The notes under the pieces: generated by a model
The model's database searches: none
Told to the model about the DNA's origin: nothing
The model's input: the letters and a program-made list of their open reading frames with translations, nothing else
Program-made: the position numbers and the translations under genes
Shown: positions 32,600 through 41,043 of the stretch, piece after piece
How the letters are laid out: each line of letters opens with the position of its first letter
Numbering within the stretch: position 1 is the stretch's first letter
From: Phycisphaerales bacterium
GTDB taxonomy: Bacteria > Planctomycetota > Phycisphaerae > Phycisphaerales > SM1A02
DNA length: 64,000 bases
Assembly: GCA_029246705.1 (NCBI GenBank)
Contig: JAQWMQ010000030.1
Location: 1 to 64,000 of the forward strand
Reading direction: 5' to 3'

Positions 32600-35161
32600 A
32601 TGTTTGAGCATCACGAAGTCGATCATGACCATTCGATTGAATCCGAAACCAACAGCGGTGGCACGCCTGAAACAGGTGCTTCCAATCAGCCGCATGATGG
32701 TTTCATGGATCACCAGGGTGGTATGAACCACGCCTCGGAGACCCCTGGGGTCGATCCGGAAAACACTGGCTTTACCACGCCTGATTCAAGCCAGGTATCG
32801 AACTTCGATGATGAGACGCGGTCTTCGGAGGCGATGTCCGAATGCTCCCAGTTCGATGGGTGCGCAGAGCACACGGATTCGAACACCGAAGCCCACACCG
32901 ATCCCGATACTGAATCTGAATCGGCTACCGACGTGTCTGGGCAGGGCAAGAGCGCCGAAGTGCTGGATCTCATCGCCGGTGTCGAAAACCAGCTTGAGAA
33001 GATGCGCAATGCACAGACTGCCTGTGTCGAGGAGATCGATTCAATCGAGAATCGTCGCGAGGAGATCAGGACTCGTGAAAACGAGATCACCGAGGTCGCT
33101 CGTGAGTTCGAGGAAAGAAAGTCAGGGTTCGAAGCGCGAGTTGCAGAATTCGAGGACCGCGAACGTCACCTCGACCAGCGTCAGGCGACGCTTGAACTCA
33201 CGCTGAACGAACTCGAGACGCGTGAACGCGGTTACGAGGAACGCAACAGTCAGTTCGAACAGCTCCAGGCCGGTATCGACTCCACGCGACAGCAGATCGA
33301 TTCCGATCGAGCCACCCTGAACCGGGATCGCGAGCAATTCGAACAGGAACGTCAGTCGATGGTCAGTGAACGCGCTGCCGTCACTGCGGAACTTGCATCA
33401 CTGAAGAACAGTTTCGAGACGATGGAGAACGAATACATCGCGCTCGGGGTCGAACGCGAAGCTCTTTCCAACCGCGTTGACGAGCTCAATGACAGCTTTG
33501 AACAGATGGTCGCCAGGGTCACTGAAGCTGAAGCCAACGCCGGGGATCTCGAGAGCGAGATGGTCGGACTCACTTCGAAGCTCGACCAGGCTGCAACCGC
33601 GATCGAGGATCGCGATGCTCGTCTCGCCAAACGCGATGAAACGGTTGCTGATTTCAGGAACAAGGTCGGTTCACTCGAATCCGAGCGAACCGATCTCAAT
33701 GACGTGATCGAGAAGCGCGAGATCGAGTTCAACGAACTCCAGGGCAACCTGGCGATCGCGACCGACCGTCTGCAGTCACTTGCTGAAGCAGTCTCAGAGC
33801 AGGCACCCCGCCTCGAGGAAGGTGCCACCGCCGTCGCGCTGTGTCGCCAGCAGGAACAACGCCTGAAGACCCTCAGTCAGGATCTCAGCGAAGCTCGAGC
33901 CGAGATCGGAAGGGTTCAGTCCGCCAAGGATCCTGAAGGTCTGCTTGCCTCGGCTCGCGAGGAGCTGGAGCGCGTGCGCATGGAAGTCGAGGAGATGATC
34001 CCGCTCGACGAACATCGTCGAGTCGTCTCTTCGCTCGAAGCCAAGGCTGCCGAAGCCGGTGGTGGCGTCGACCCTGCCGTCAGCGTGGAGCTTCGTACCC
34101 AGCTTGACCAGGCCAAGACCGAATTCGTCGCCCTTTCCACGCATGCGGAAGGCTGCGAGGAAGCCTTGAAGCAGGCTGAGTCGAAGATCGCCGATCTGCA
34201 GAGCGCGAATGAACTCCTCAAGGAGGGAAGCGTTTCTGGTGGTATGGATGGTTCGGACGACACCGATCGACTTCGCGAGCAGGCCAACCGTCTCGCGGAC
34301 TTCGCCATGCACCTTCAGCGACGTCGCTCGAGGCTCAAGGGACTGCGCAGCGCAATGGTGACTCGGCAGCAGTTCTCATCCGACACCGTCGGTGCGACGG
34401 TTAATTCGATCGAGACCGAGCAGCGTGACAAGATGATGGAGGAGGACATCCTCCGTCGTCAGCATGAACTCATCGATCTTGAATCGCGCATGATCCGGCG
34501 CTGGGCTCGACAAGGGACCGTGGGGATCGTCGCTCGAATCACCGTTCTTGCCATTGCACTGGCCGCAGCCAGTTGGTTCGGGGTGCGCTGGTTCGCTCCT
34601 GGCAATGTCTCCGCGACCGCCCTGGTCAAGGCACAGCCTGTCGCCGGGCAGATCATGGATGATGAACGCGCTACCGCCTGGAACGCATGGCACAAGACGA
34701 TCGTGAACGACAAGCTCTTCGCCAAGGCAGTCTCCACTCGACTCGCCAGCATGCCTGGTGGCTACGAGGGTGGCACCGCGGGTGTCCAGAAGATCATCGC
34801 GAATGACCTGGCCATCGAGGAGATCCAGCCCGGCATGCTGAGTTTCAACCTCGACGGACTCGATCGTTCCGAGTCGGTTCGCGTTCTCGAAGCAGTCGTT
34901 GCGACTCTTGCCTCGGAATCCCAGCGGCAGCTGCCGCGCCGGGGTGATGGCGCACGTGTCGATGTCCTGACCCACGATGGTCGGATCGCCAGTCTCGCAC
35001 CGGTTCCGGTCACCGCCACTCAGGTCCAGTATGCGGGCATGGTCTTCGGCGGTTCACTCGGACTGCTGGGGCTGATGGGGGCGGCGGTCTACAGCCGACT
35101 GTCACGAAGTCGGCGGCTCTTCGACGAGAATCTCGGCATCGACGAGACGGAAATGATCTGA
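32600..35161 (+). CDS. Large coiled-coil protein with Wzz-like C-terminal membrane hairpin
   Basis: 853 residues. The first 110 are acidic and disordered (H/D/S/T/E-rich). From about 115 to 570 runs an almost unbroken coiled coil with charged heptads (REEIRTRENEITEVAREFEE, then many LES/LEE/QLD units). Near residue 640 is a transmembrane helix (ARITVLAIALAAASWFGVRW), then about 150 residues outside the membrane, then a second helix (YAGMVFGGSLGLLGLMGAAV). The outer segment (ATALVKAQPVAGQI ... LFAKAVSTRLASMP ... VQVLT-like strands) recalls the Wzz/GumC fold that sets polysaccharide chain length, but the order is reversed: the coiled coil is at the cytoplasmic N-terminus. The function is unknown. 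It may be a scaffold at the membrane. Confidence 0.75.
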   Translation: MFEHHEVDHDHSIESETNSGGTPETGASNQPHDGFMDHQGGMNHASETPGVDPENTGFTTPDSSQVSNFDDETRSSEAMSECSQFDGCAEHTDSNTEAHTDPDTESESATDVSGQGKSAEVLDLIAGVENQLEKMRNAQTACVEEIDSIENRREEIRTRENEITEVAREFEERKSGFEARVAEFEDRERHLDQRQATLELTLNELETRERGYEERNSQFEQLQAGIDSTRQQIDSDRATLNRDREQFEQERQSMVSERAAVTAELASLKNSFETMENEYIALGVEREALSNRVDELNDSFEQMVARVTEAEANAGDLESEMVGLTSKLDQAATAIEDRDARLAKRDETVADFRNKVGSLESERTDLNDVIEKREIEFNELQGNLAIATDRLQSLAEAVSEQAPRLEEGATAVALCRQQEQRLKTLSQDLSEARAEIGRVQSAKDPEGLLASAREELERVRMEVEEMIPLDEHRRVVSSLEAKAAEAGGGVDPAVSVELRTQLDQAKTEFVALSTHAEGCEEALKQAESKIADLQSANELLKEGSVSGGMDGSDDTDRLREQANRLADFAMHLQRRRSRLKGLRSAMVTRQQFSSDTVGATVNSIETEQRDKMMEEDILRRQHELIDLESRMIRRWARQGTVGIVARITVLAIALAAASWFGVRWFAPGNVSATALVKAQPVAGQIMDDERATAWNAWHKTIVNDKLFAKAVSTRLASMPGGYEGGTAGVQKIIANDLAIEEIQPGMLSFNLDGLDRSESVRVLEAVVATLASESQRQLPRRGDGARVDVLTHDGRIASLAPVPVTATQVQYAGMVFGGSLGLLGLMGAAVYSRLSRSRRLFDENLGIDETEMI

Positions 35162-35170
35162 CCCGCAGAT

Positions 35171-35204
35171 CCCCTGGTCCGGGAACGTGGTTCGGACACA
35201 GGGG
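35171..35204 (+). terminator. Hairpin after the coiled-coil gene
   Basis: CCCCTGGTCCG (35171-35181) pairs with CGGACACAGGGG (35193-35204) to give 11 bp with one bulged A and an 11-base loop, starting 9 bases after the stop. No T-tract follows, as with the hairpin after folC. Confidence 0.5.
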
Positions 35205-35331
35205 TCGTGCCGGTTGGATGGCCGACTCGGCATCACAGGGCCTCTTCGGCGCACCTGGGACGGAAGTCACCTCCCGGTTGCGCCGATTCCATTTCTGGTT
35301 CGATCAATCGAGCCAGGTAAGGACGGCCCTG

Positions 35332-35565
35332 ATGAAAACCAGCAACACACGAGTCAGTTTCGCATCCGAATGCGCTGATGCCTTTCGGCTTGCGGGATCC
35401 GAGATGGATCCTGCCGAGGACATCCTGAACCATCGGTTCAGCCAGACCAGTCTTCGGGCTCTCGATGCAGTGGAAGACACCAGTCGTCGTATCGAGGACC
35501 TCGCCAGGCGACTCGGATGTCTCGGTCATTTCGACCGCAGCGGTGACGGACCGCGCGCCGCCTGA
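35332..35565 (+). CDS. Small protein of unknown function
   Basis: 77 residues from ATG 35332 with AAGGA a suitable distance upstream; an in-frame ATG at 35218 would overlap the terminator region. The sequence is soluble and mostly helical (ALDAVEDTSRRIEDLARRLG), with two Cys and no recognised domain. It is 20 bases from the convergent end of the M16 peptidase pair. It could be an artefact of the GC-rich frame; the ribosome site and the helical pattern are the arguments for it. Confidence 0.4.
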   Translation: MKTSNTRVSFASECADAFRLAGSEMDPAEDILNHRFSQTSLRALDAVEDTSRRIEDLARRLGCLGHFDRSGDGPRAA

Positions 35566-35585
35566 GCGGGCGCACCGTCGCCTGT

Positions 35586-37064
35586 TCAGGGCTCCAGGGT
35601 CAGCGGATCTCGAAGCGGTAACTCGGACGACTGACCATCGAAGATGTCACCCATCGTCGCTCTGCCGTTCTCGTCACCTGCGTAGATCTCGTCCCACTTG
35701 CCGATGACCATCATCTTCATCTCCTCCGGATCAAGGTACTTCTGCGCGACGCGCTGAATGTCCTCGGCAGTGACCCCGGCGACTCGGTCCCGGTAGCTCT
35801 GCCAGTATCCATCGGGACGTGACGTCCATTCATCATTCACGAAGATGCCCAGCATGGCGTCCCTCGAGGAGAAGCTCTGGGGGAAGGTCTCGATGAACGA
35901 CTGCCTTGCGGTTTCGAGTTCCTCGGCGGAGACGGGTTCGCTCCTGATCCGGTCGAACTCCTCGAAGATGATCTTGTTGGCGAGAGCCACGGTAGGGCTC
36001 TTGCTCTGGAAGAACGCGACGAACACGCCCGGATAGTCGACCGCGGGCTGGAATGCACTTCCCGCGGAATAGGCGAGTCCCTCGTCACTTCGGACTCGAC
36101 TGGTGATCCGTGACGTGAATGCGCCACCACCCAGGATCTCGTTCATCAGCAGGAAGCTGAAGTAGTCCGGGTCGTCACGGGTGATGCTGCGCGTTCCGAT
36201 CATCACCTTGCCCTGTGGGATGTCCTTCTCGATCCGGTAGACCCCGGGGCCTGCCATCGGCTGGGGAGCGGGGGGGTCGGGAATCGCGTCCCCACCTTCC
36301 CAGCCCTCGAACGCCTGGGCCAGCTTCTTGATCATCACGCCGGGAATGAAGTCACCCGAGACCGAGACGATCATGTTGTTCGGATGGAAGATCCTCCGGT
36401 GCAGTGCGGAGAGCTTGTCCTTGTCGATGCCCTCGACGGACGAAAGCGTCGGCTGCCTGGAACTGAAATGGTCCCCTGACATGACGGTCCCGAATTCGCG
36501 TCGCATGATCGAGTCCGCGTCGTCGTTGCGCTGCTTCATCGATTCGACCATGTCGACCGACCAGAGGCCGAGTCGATCCTGGTCGAACGCGGGGTTCCGG
36601 ACGATGTCCATGAACATCACCAGCGATTCGTTGAAGTTCGCCTTGAGGCAGTTCATTTGCGCGGAACTGGTGGTTCGACCGACGGAGGTGGAGACCTGCG
36701 TCGCGAGGAAGTCGAGATCCTCGTCGACCTGGGACGGCGAACTGGAGGTGGTGCCGCCGGTTCGCATCAGGGATCCGAGCGCGCTGCCGAGTCCGGTGTC
36801 CGCTTCGTCCACGAGGTACCCGCCACCCTTGAAGGTCAGGGTCAGGGAGATCAGGGGGAACTCGGAACTCGGCGCCATGTACACGGGGATGCCGCTGCGC
36901 AGTTCATGTCGATACTCCGCGCTCGAGGGCGGCATGAACACCAGTGGCTCGAATTGGAGATCGTCCGGATGCGCCGGAATGTCCGACTGGCCCGCGACCG
37001 GTCCGGCCATGACTGCGGTGATGATGAACGTCGAAATTCCGATGGTGCTTGTGCGGTTGTTCAT
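35586..37064 (-). CDS. M16-family protein lacking the zinc-binding motif
   Basis: 492 residues with a signal peptide (IGISTFIITAVMAGPVAG). It is homologous to the insulinase-type M16 peptidases across two repeats (GGYLVDEADTGLGSALGSLM, LHRRIFHPNNMIVSVSGDF, VYRIEKDIPQGKVMIGTRS). The HxxEH zinc motif that should lie near residue 95 is replaced by SALGSLM, so it cannot be catalytic alone. The R/Y motif of the C-terminal half is kept (GGAFTSRITSRVRSDEGLAY, containing the conserved RxxxGLAY). It overlaps the active partner by 4 bases, as in bacterial M16 heterodimers where one subunit gives zinc and the other substrate contacts. Periplasmic. Confidence 0.9.
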   Translation of the reverse strand: MNNRTSTIGISTFIITAVMAGPVAGQSDIPAHPDDLQFEPLVFMPPSSAEYRHELRSGIPVYMAPSSEFPLISLTLTFKGGGYLVDEADTGLGSALGSLMRTGGTTSSSPSQVDEDLDFLATQVSTSVGRTTSSAQMNCLKANFNESLVMFMDIVRNPAFDQDRLGLWSVDMVESMKQRNDDADSIMRREFGTVMSGDHFSSRQPTLSSVEGIDKDKLSALHRRIFHPNNMIVSVSGDFIPGVMIKKLAQAFEGWEGGDAIPDPPAPQPMAGPGVYRIEKDIPQGKVMIGTRSITRDDPDYFSFLLMNEILGGGAFTSRITSRVRSDEGLAYSAGSAFQPAVDYPGVFVAFFQSKSPTVALANKIIFEEFDRIRSEPVSAEELETARQSFIETFPQSFSSRDAMLGIFVNDEWTSRPDGYWQSYRDRVAGVTAEDIQRVAQKYLDPEEMKMMVIGKWDEIYAGDENGRATMGDIFDGQSSELPLRDPLTLEP

Positions 37065-38929
37065 TCGCCCGCCTCCAATTCAGCAATGCGCTCTCTGACC
37101 TTCTTGACCAGGAACTTCAAGGCGGGTTGAAACTGTGGTGGGGCCTGACTGGCCTGTGCTTCCATCTGTCGCAGGCCGTCCTGCAGGGCGGCTGCGTCGG
37201 TCTCGGACTGGATCTGGCCGAGCGCCTGCTTGACCATCGCCTGCATCTGCGGATCGAGTGCCGCGATCTCCGGGTCCACCGGTGCGGCATCTTCCGACCG
37301 GTAGTAGGTGGCGATCGAGCTGTGATCGGTGTTCAGGTACTTGCGGGCAACCCCCTGGATGTCTTCCGGAGTGACTGCCTGCAGTCGCGCAGGGCCTTCG
37401 TTGATCTCCTCCCAGCCGCCAAGGCCCTCGAAGTAACCCAGCTGCAGCAGCAGGAAGAAGTTCTGCTGGAGTCGTCTGAAGCTGTCCGCGGTGACCCGGT
37501 TCCTGACCTTCTGCAGTTCACGATCACTGACCGGCTCCTCCTTCAGGCGTTCGACTTCGGCGAGCAGTGCCGCTTCGAGCTGTTCGGGGGTGGCGTCACC
37601 CTTGATCTCCGCGCTCATCGTGAAGGCTCCACCGTACTTGCGCGCGTCGACGCCGGCTCCGGCGGTGGAGGCGATCTCCTCGCCTTCGACCATCGTCTTG
37701 TAGAGCCTGCCGGTTCGTCCGTTGAGGATCTCCGCGACCATCTCGAGTGCGTAGCGATCCTTGTGAAGGAACGGAACGGCCTGGAACCAGATGTCCACCT
37801 GCGGCTGCACGTCGGAGGTGACGGTCATTCGCTGCGGTGCCATCTGCGGGACCTCGAGGGTCACGACCTGGGGTGGTTCCTCGGTGCCGCCTTCGAGCCG
37901 ACCGAAGTATTCCTCGATGACCGGCTTGATCTCGTCGACCTGGAAGTCGCCGACGATCACGCCGACGAGGTTGTTGGGTCGGTAGTAGGTGTTCCAGTAG
38001 TCCAGCGCATCATCATAGGTGTAGCTGTTGAGATCGCTCGGCCATCCGATGACCGGCCACTGGTAGGGGCTCGCGATCCAGAACATCGCCTGGAACTGTT
38101 CCTGGAAGATGCCGGTCGGGGTCGATTCGGTTCGAAGGCGTCGTTCCTCGTGGACCACGTCTCGCTCCGACCAGAACTCGCGGAACACCGAGTCATCGAG
38201 TCGATCGCTCTCCATCCAGGCCCAGAGCTCGAACTTGTTCGAGGGGACCGTGATGAAGTAGAAGGTCACGTCGTTGCTGGTGAAGGCGTTCATGCCCGAG
38301 CCGCCCTGGCCGGTGTACACCCGGTCGAACTCGTCCTTGATCACCGTGCCCATCGCGTCCTGCTCGAGGTCCATCTCCTCGATGGCGGCTTCGAGCCGCT
38401 CCCGAGTCGCCGGGTCCTCGACGGAGGCGAGCTGGGAACGCATCTCCTCGATCCTGGTGGCGTTCGCTCGTCCCTGCTGTTCCTCCATGAGCGACTTGAG
38501 TTCCGCGCGAAGCTCCGAGAGTTCCTCGGTGTCGTTCGCCGCATCCCAGGGGTCTTCGATCTCGCCCTTGAAGTAGCGCTCGTACTGGCCTCCCCAGATG
38601 AGCGCGTTCATCTGGTCACGCACCTCGTTCTGGCGTTCGCGGATCTCCGCGTCCCGTTCCGGGGCTCGGGTGCCGATGGTGTCGGTTCCCTTGAACATCA
38701 TGTGTTCGAAGAAGTGGCTGATGCCGGTGATTCCCGGCCGCTCATTGACCGAGCCGACTTTCGCCACCCAGCCTGCGGTGATGGTGTTGGGCTGTTCGTG
38801 CCTGGGGAGCAAGAGGAACTTCATCCCGTTTGGAAGGACGAATTCCTCGACTTCCACCTGTTGGGCGGAGGCCGGTGTGGTTCCAAGGCAGGCGACGAGA
38901 AGCAGGAATACGAGTAATCGTGCTGGCAT
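37061..38929 (-). CDS. M16-family zinc peptidase with coiled-coil insertion
   Basis: 622 residues, signal peptide (LLVFLLLVACLGTTPASA). The inverted zinc motif is SHFFEHMMFKG (His72, Glu75, His76). The third ligand Glu lies in VVHEERRLRTES. Between them sits an extra, highly charged helical insertion of about 100 residues (DAEIRERQNEVRDQMN ... ELSELRAELKSLMEEQQGR ... ATRERLEAAIEEMDLEQDA), which most M16B proteins lack. The typical NNLVGVIVGDFQVDEI and the C-terminal domain are intact. It is paired with the inactive subunit downstream. It should degrade peptides in the periplasm. Confidence 0.92.
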   Translation of the reverse strand: MPARLLVFLLLVACLGTTPASAQQVEVEEFVLPNGMKFLLLPRHEQPNTITAGWVAKVGSVNERPGITGISHFFEHMMFKGTDTIGTRAPERDAEIRERQNEVRDQMNALIWGGQYERYFKGEIEDPWDAANDTEELSELRAELKSLMEEQQGRANATRIEEMRSQLASVEDPATRERLEAAIEEMDLEQDAMGTVIKDEFDRVYTGQGGSGMNAFTSNDVTFYFITVPSNKFELWAWMESDRLDDSVFREFWSERDVVHEERRLRTESTPTGIFQEQFQAMFWIASPYQWPVIGWPSDLNSYTYDDALDYWNTYYRPNNLVGVIVGDFQVDEIKPVIEEYFGRLEGGTEEPPQVVTLEVPQMAPQRMTVTSDVQPQVDIWFQAVPFLHKDRYALEMVAEILNGRTGRLYKTMVEGEEIASTAGAGVDARKYGGAFTMSAEIKGDATPEQLEAALLAEVERLKEEPVSDRELQKVRNRVTADSFRRLQQNFFLLLQLGYFEGLGGWEEINEGPARLQAVTPEDIQGVARKYLNTDHSSIATYYRSEDAAPVDPEIAALDPQMQAMVKQALGQIQSETDAAALQDGLRQMEAQASQAPPQFQPALKFLVKKVRERIAELEAGE

Positions 38930-39118
38930 GTGATGGTTTCCGGTCTTTGAGGATCAAGATGGTCGGTGAGTCTATCCTGTCATTCAGCATGCTGAGCGGT
39001 ATCCCCGGCTCTTACCCCCCATTACGGTCGATGAAACAGGCTGATCCATTCAAAAAACGTCTTTGACGAGCCGGATAGGGGGGTAAGCTAGTTGAAACCC
39101 CCCCCAAGGAGCAGGCAG
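38930..39118. promoter_or_regulatory. Divergent regulatory spacer with crossing inverted repeats
   Basis: A leftward -10-like TAGACT lies at 38974-38969 for the M16 pair, and the 12-base palindrome TCAGCATGCTGA is at 38984-38995. CCGGCTC (39005-39011) can pair with GAGCCGG (39068-39074). CTTACCCCCC (39011-39020) can pair perfectly with GGGGGGTAAG (39078-39087). The two stems cross, as in a pseudoknot. The same G6 run can instead pair with the C8 run at 39098-39105, next to the ribosome site AAGGAG (39106-39111). TTGACG at 39063-39068 could be a -35 element, in which case only the right part is transcribed. Confidence 0.5.
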
Positions 39119-40957
39119 TTGCAGTCAAATCACGGTTCGTGCCGGGTCAACCATCTCGCTTGCGTGATGACCGTTCTCATGTTTCTGCTGTGCGCGGTCC
39201 CGTGCTTCGCGCAGTTTCGGGTCGCCCACTGGAATGTCGCAAGGCTCTTCGGCGATACGAACGCCATCCAGGATGTCTTCGAGGCTCTCGCCGCCGATGA
39301 CAAGCCCGGATTCGCGACCGCTCCGCACCTGTACATCTTCCAGGAAGTCCGTAACGACAACATGGCTGTCCTTGAGTCACTCATTGCAGCTGCCCATCCG
39401 ACGCTGGACTACACCCGTGCCACCTTCACGACCTCGAGCGTCGAAGACGGTTCCGGCGGCGCACAGGCGCTTTTCTACCGAAGCGATCGAGTCACCGAGG
39501 ACACCTTCGGGCACCGCGACATCTTCACCGAAGCCGGACGGCGCACCGATCGCTGGAAGCTCCAGTTGATCGGCTATCAGTTCGACCTGTATGTGTACTC
39601 CTCCCACCTCAAGGCGGGTCAGGGTGACACGGAGCTCCGGGAAAGTGGGGCGGAATCGATTCGCGAGGATTCGGATTCCCTGCCCGCGGGAACGCACATC
39701 ATCTACGTCGGTGACTACAACTTCTATACGAACAGCGAACCCGGCTACCAGGTGCTGGTCGCTCCGGGGAATGCCCAGGCGGTCGACCCCCTGGGCACCG
39801 GTAACTGGACAGGTTCATCGAACGCCTGGAAGCACACCCAGTCGCCGCGCGTACCCACCGTTGACAATCTCGTCGGAGGAGGCATGGACGACCGCTTCGA
39901 CCAGCACCTCACCACTGCGGGCCTGCAGGACGGGGATGGACTTGCCTTGCTGAGCTACCGCGCATTCGGCAACGATGGAAACCACTGGAACGATTCGATC
40001 AACGACGGCAACAACACCTACTTCTCCGGTGACATACCACGTTCCAATGCCCTGGCAGACGCCATCTACGATGCCAGCGATCACATCCCGGTGGTCGTCG
40101 ACTATCAGTTCCCCGGCATGGTCTCCACCTTCGTGCAGGACGACCAGGGCACGGTGATCGAAGGTGCCACCGTCAACGTGGACGTTCTCGTGGCCAATGG
40201 TGCGCCCGGGGCGGCCGTTGACAGCTGTCCGGTCTACGTAGAGGGGTCCTCGGGCATCTACGGTGACGACACGATCTTCAATGCCGCTCGGCTGCCTGAC
40301 TTCAACACCGTCACCTTGACCCTCGATACCACCGAGGTCGGCGACATCCTCGGCGTGGTCCGCATCGAGGGGCTGGGTCAGGATGTGGGCAATGCGCTCT
40401 ACGAGATCTCGACCTCCGCCCTGATCATCGCCCACGCCCAGCCTTCCTTCAGTGCGCTGGCGCTCCAGACCGCACTCGAGGTCGAGGTTCTGTGCCCGCT
40501 TTCAGAAGGCGTCAAGCAGTCGGTCGTCGACCTGCACAACTTCGAGCATTCCCCGAACCAGGCGCGCATGCAGTACCAGTCCCTGAGCGGTCTTCCTGCC
40601 GGCGTCAGCCTGACCGGAACGCCGAGCGGCCTGATCGGGTCCACCCCCGGACAACTCGAATTCGAGATCGACCCCGACATCCTCGGCGTCGGTGAGTACC
40701 TCTTCGAACTCACGGTGGAACTGATCGACGAGGACCTGCCCGGCGCGATCACCCAGCAGCTTCAGCTCGACCTCCGCGTCATCGTCGAGGACGGCGCGGG
40801 CATTCCCGGTGACCTCAACAACGACGGTTTCGTCGATGGAGCCGACCTGGCCATGCTGCTCGGAGCCTGGAACACCGCCAAGCACGACCTCGACGGTGAC
40901 GGCATCGTCACCGGTTCAGACCTTGCCGTGATCCTGGGCAACTGGTTCTCCGGCTGA
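39119..40957 (+). CDS. Secreted EEP-family nuclease/phosphatase with dockerin-like end
   Basis: 612 residues from TTG 39119, chosen because AAGGAG (39106-39111) lies 7 bases upstream; TTG 39092 and ATG 39167 are alternatives in frame. Signal peptide: VMTVLMFLLCAVPCFA. The endonuclease/exonuclease/phosphatase domain has RVAHWNVARLFG, the metal Glu in LYIFQEVRND, the His of YSSHLKAG, the Asp/Asn of YVGDYNFYTNSE, and the terminal ASDHIPVVVDY. Two beta-sandwich regions follow (residues about 345-550). The C-terminus is a dockerin-like pair of calcium loops (DLNNDGFVDGADLAMLLGAW and DLDGDGIVTGSDLAVILGNW). Probably an extracellular DNase or phosphodiesterase. Confidence 0.9.
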   Translation: MQSNHGSCRVNHLACVMTVLMFLLCAVPCFAQFRVAHWNVARLFGDTNAIQDVFEALAADDKPGFATAPHLYIFQEVRNDNMAVLESLIAAAHPTLDYTRATFTTSSVEDGSGGAQALFYRSDRVTEDTFGHRDIFTEAGRRTDRWKLQLIGYQFDLYVYSSHLKAGQGDTELRESGAESIREDSDSLPAGTHIIYVGDYNFYTNSEPGYQVLVAPGNAQAVDPLGTGNWTGSSNAWKHTQSPRVPTVDNLVGGGMDDRFDQHLTTAGLQDGDGLALLSYRAFGNDGNHWNDSINDGNNTYFSGDIPRSNALADAIYDASDHIPVVVDYQFPGMVSTFVQDDQGTVIEGATVNVDVLVANGAPGAAVDSCPVYVEGSSGIYGDDTIFNAARLPDFNTVTLTLDTTEVGDILGVVRIEGLGQDVGNALYEISTSALIIAHAQPSFSALALQTALEVEVLCPLSEGVKQSVVDLHNFEHSPNQARMQYQSLSGLPAGVSLTGTPSGLIGSTPGQLEFEIDPDILGVGEYLFELTVELIDEDLPGAITQQLQLDLRVIVEDGAGIPGDLNNDGFVDGADLAMLLGAWNTAKHDLDGDGIVTGSDLAVILGNWFSG

Positions 40958-41043
40958 CCGCCTCCGCACCCCGCAGGCAATCGCTTTCGCACGTTCTCGC
41001 TGTACCGGGCAGAGACCCGGTCCAGTAGCAGCTGTGTATCCGT

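Noticed and set aside
37049-38917. A plus-strand open frame of 622 codons opposite the active M16 peptidase.
   Set aside because: The minus strand carries the HxxEH motif, a signal peptide and a partner gene. The plus-strand product shows no family features.
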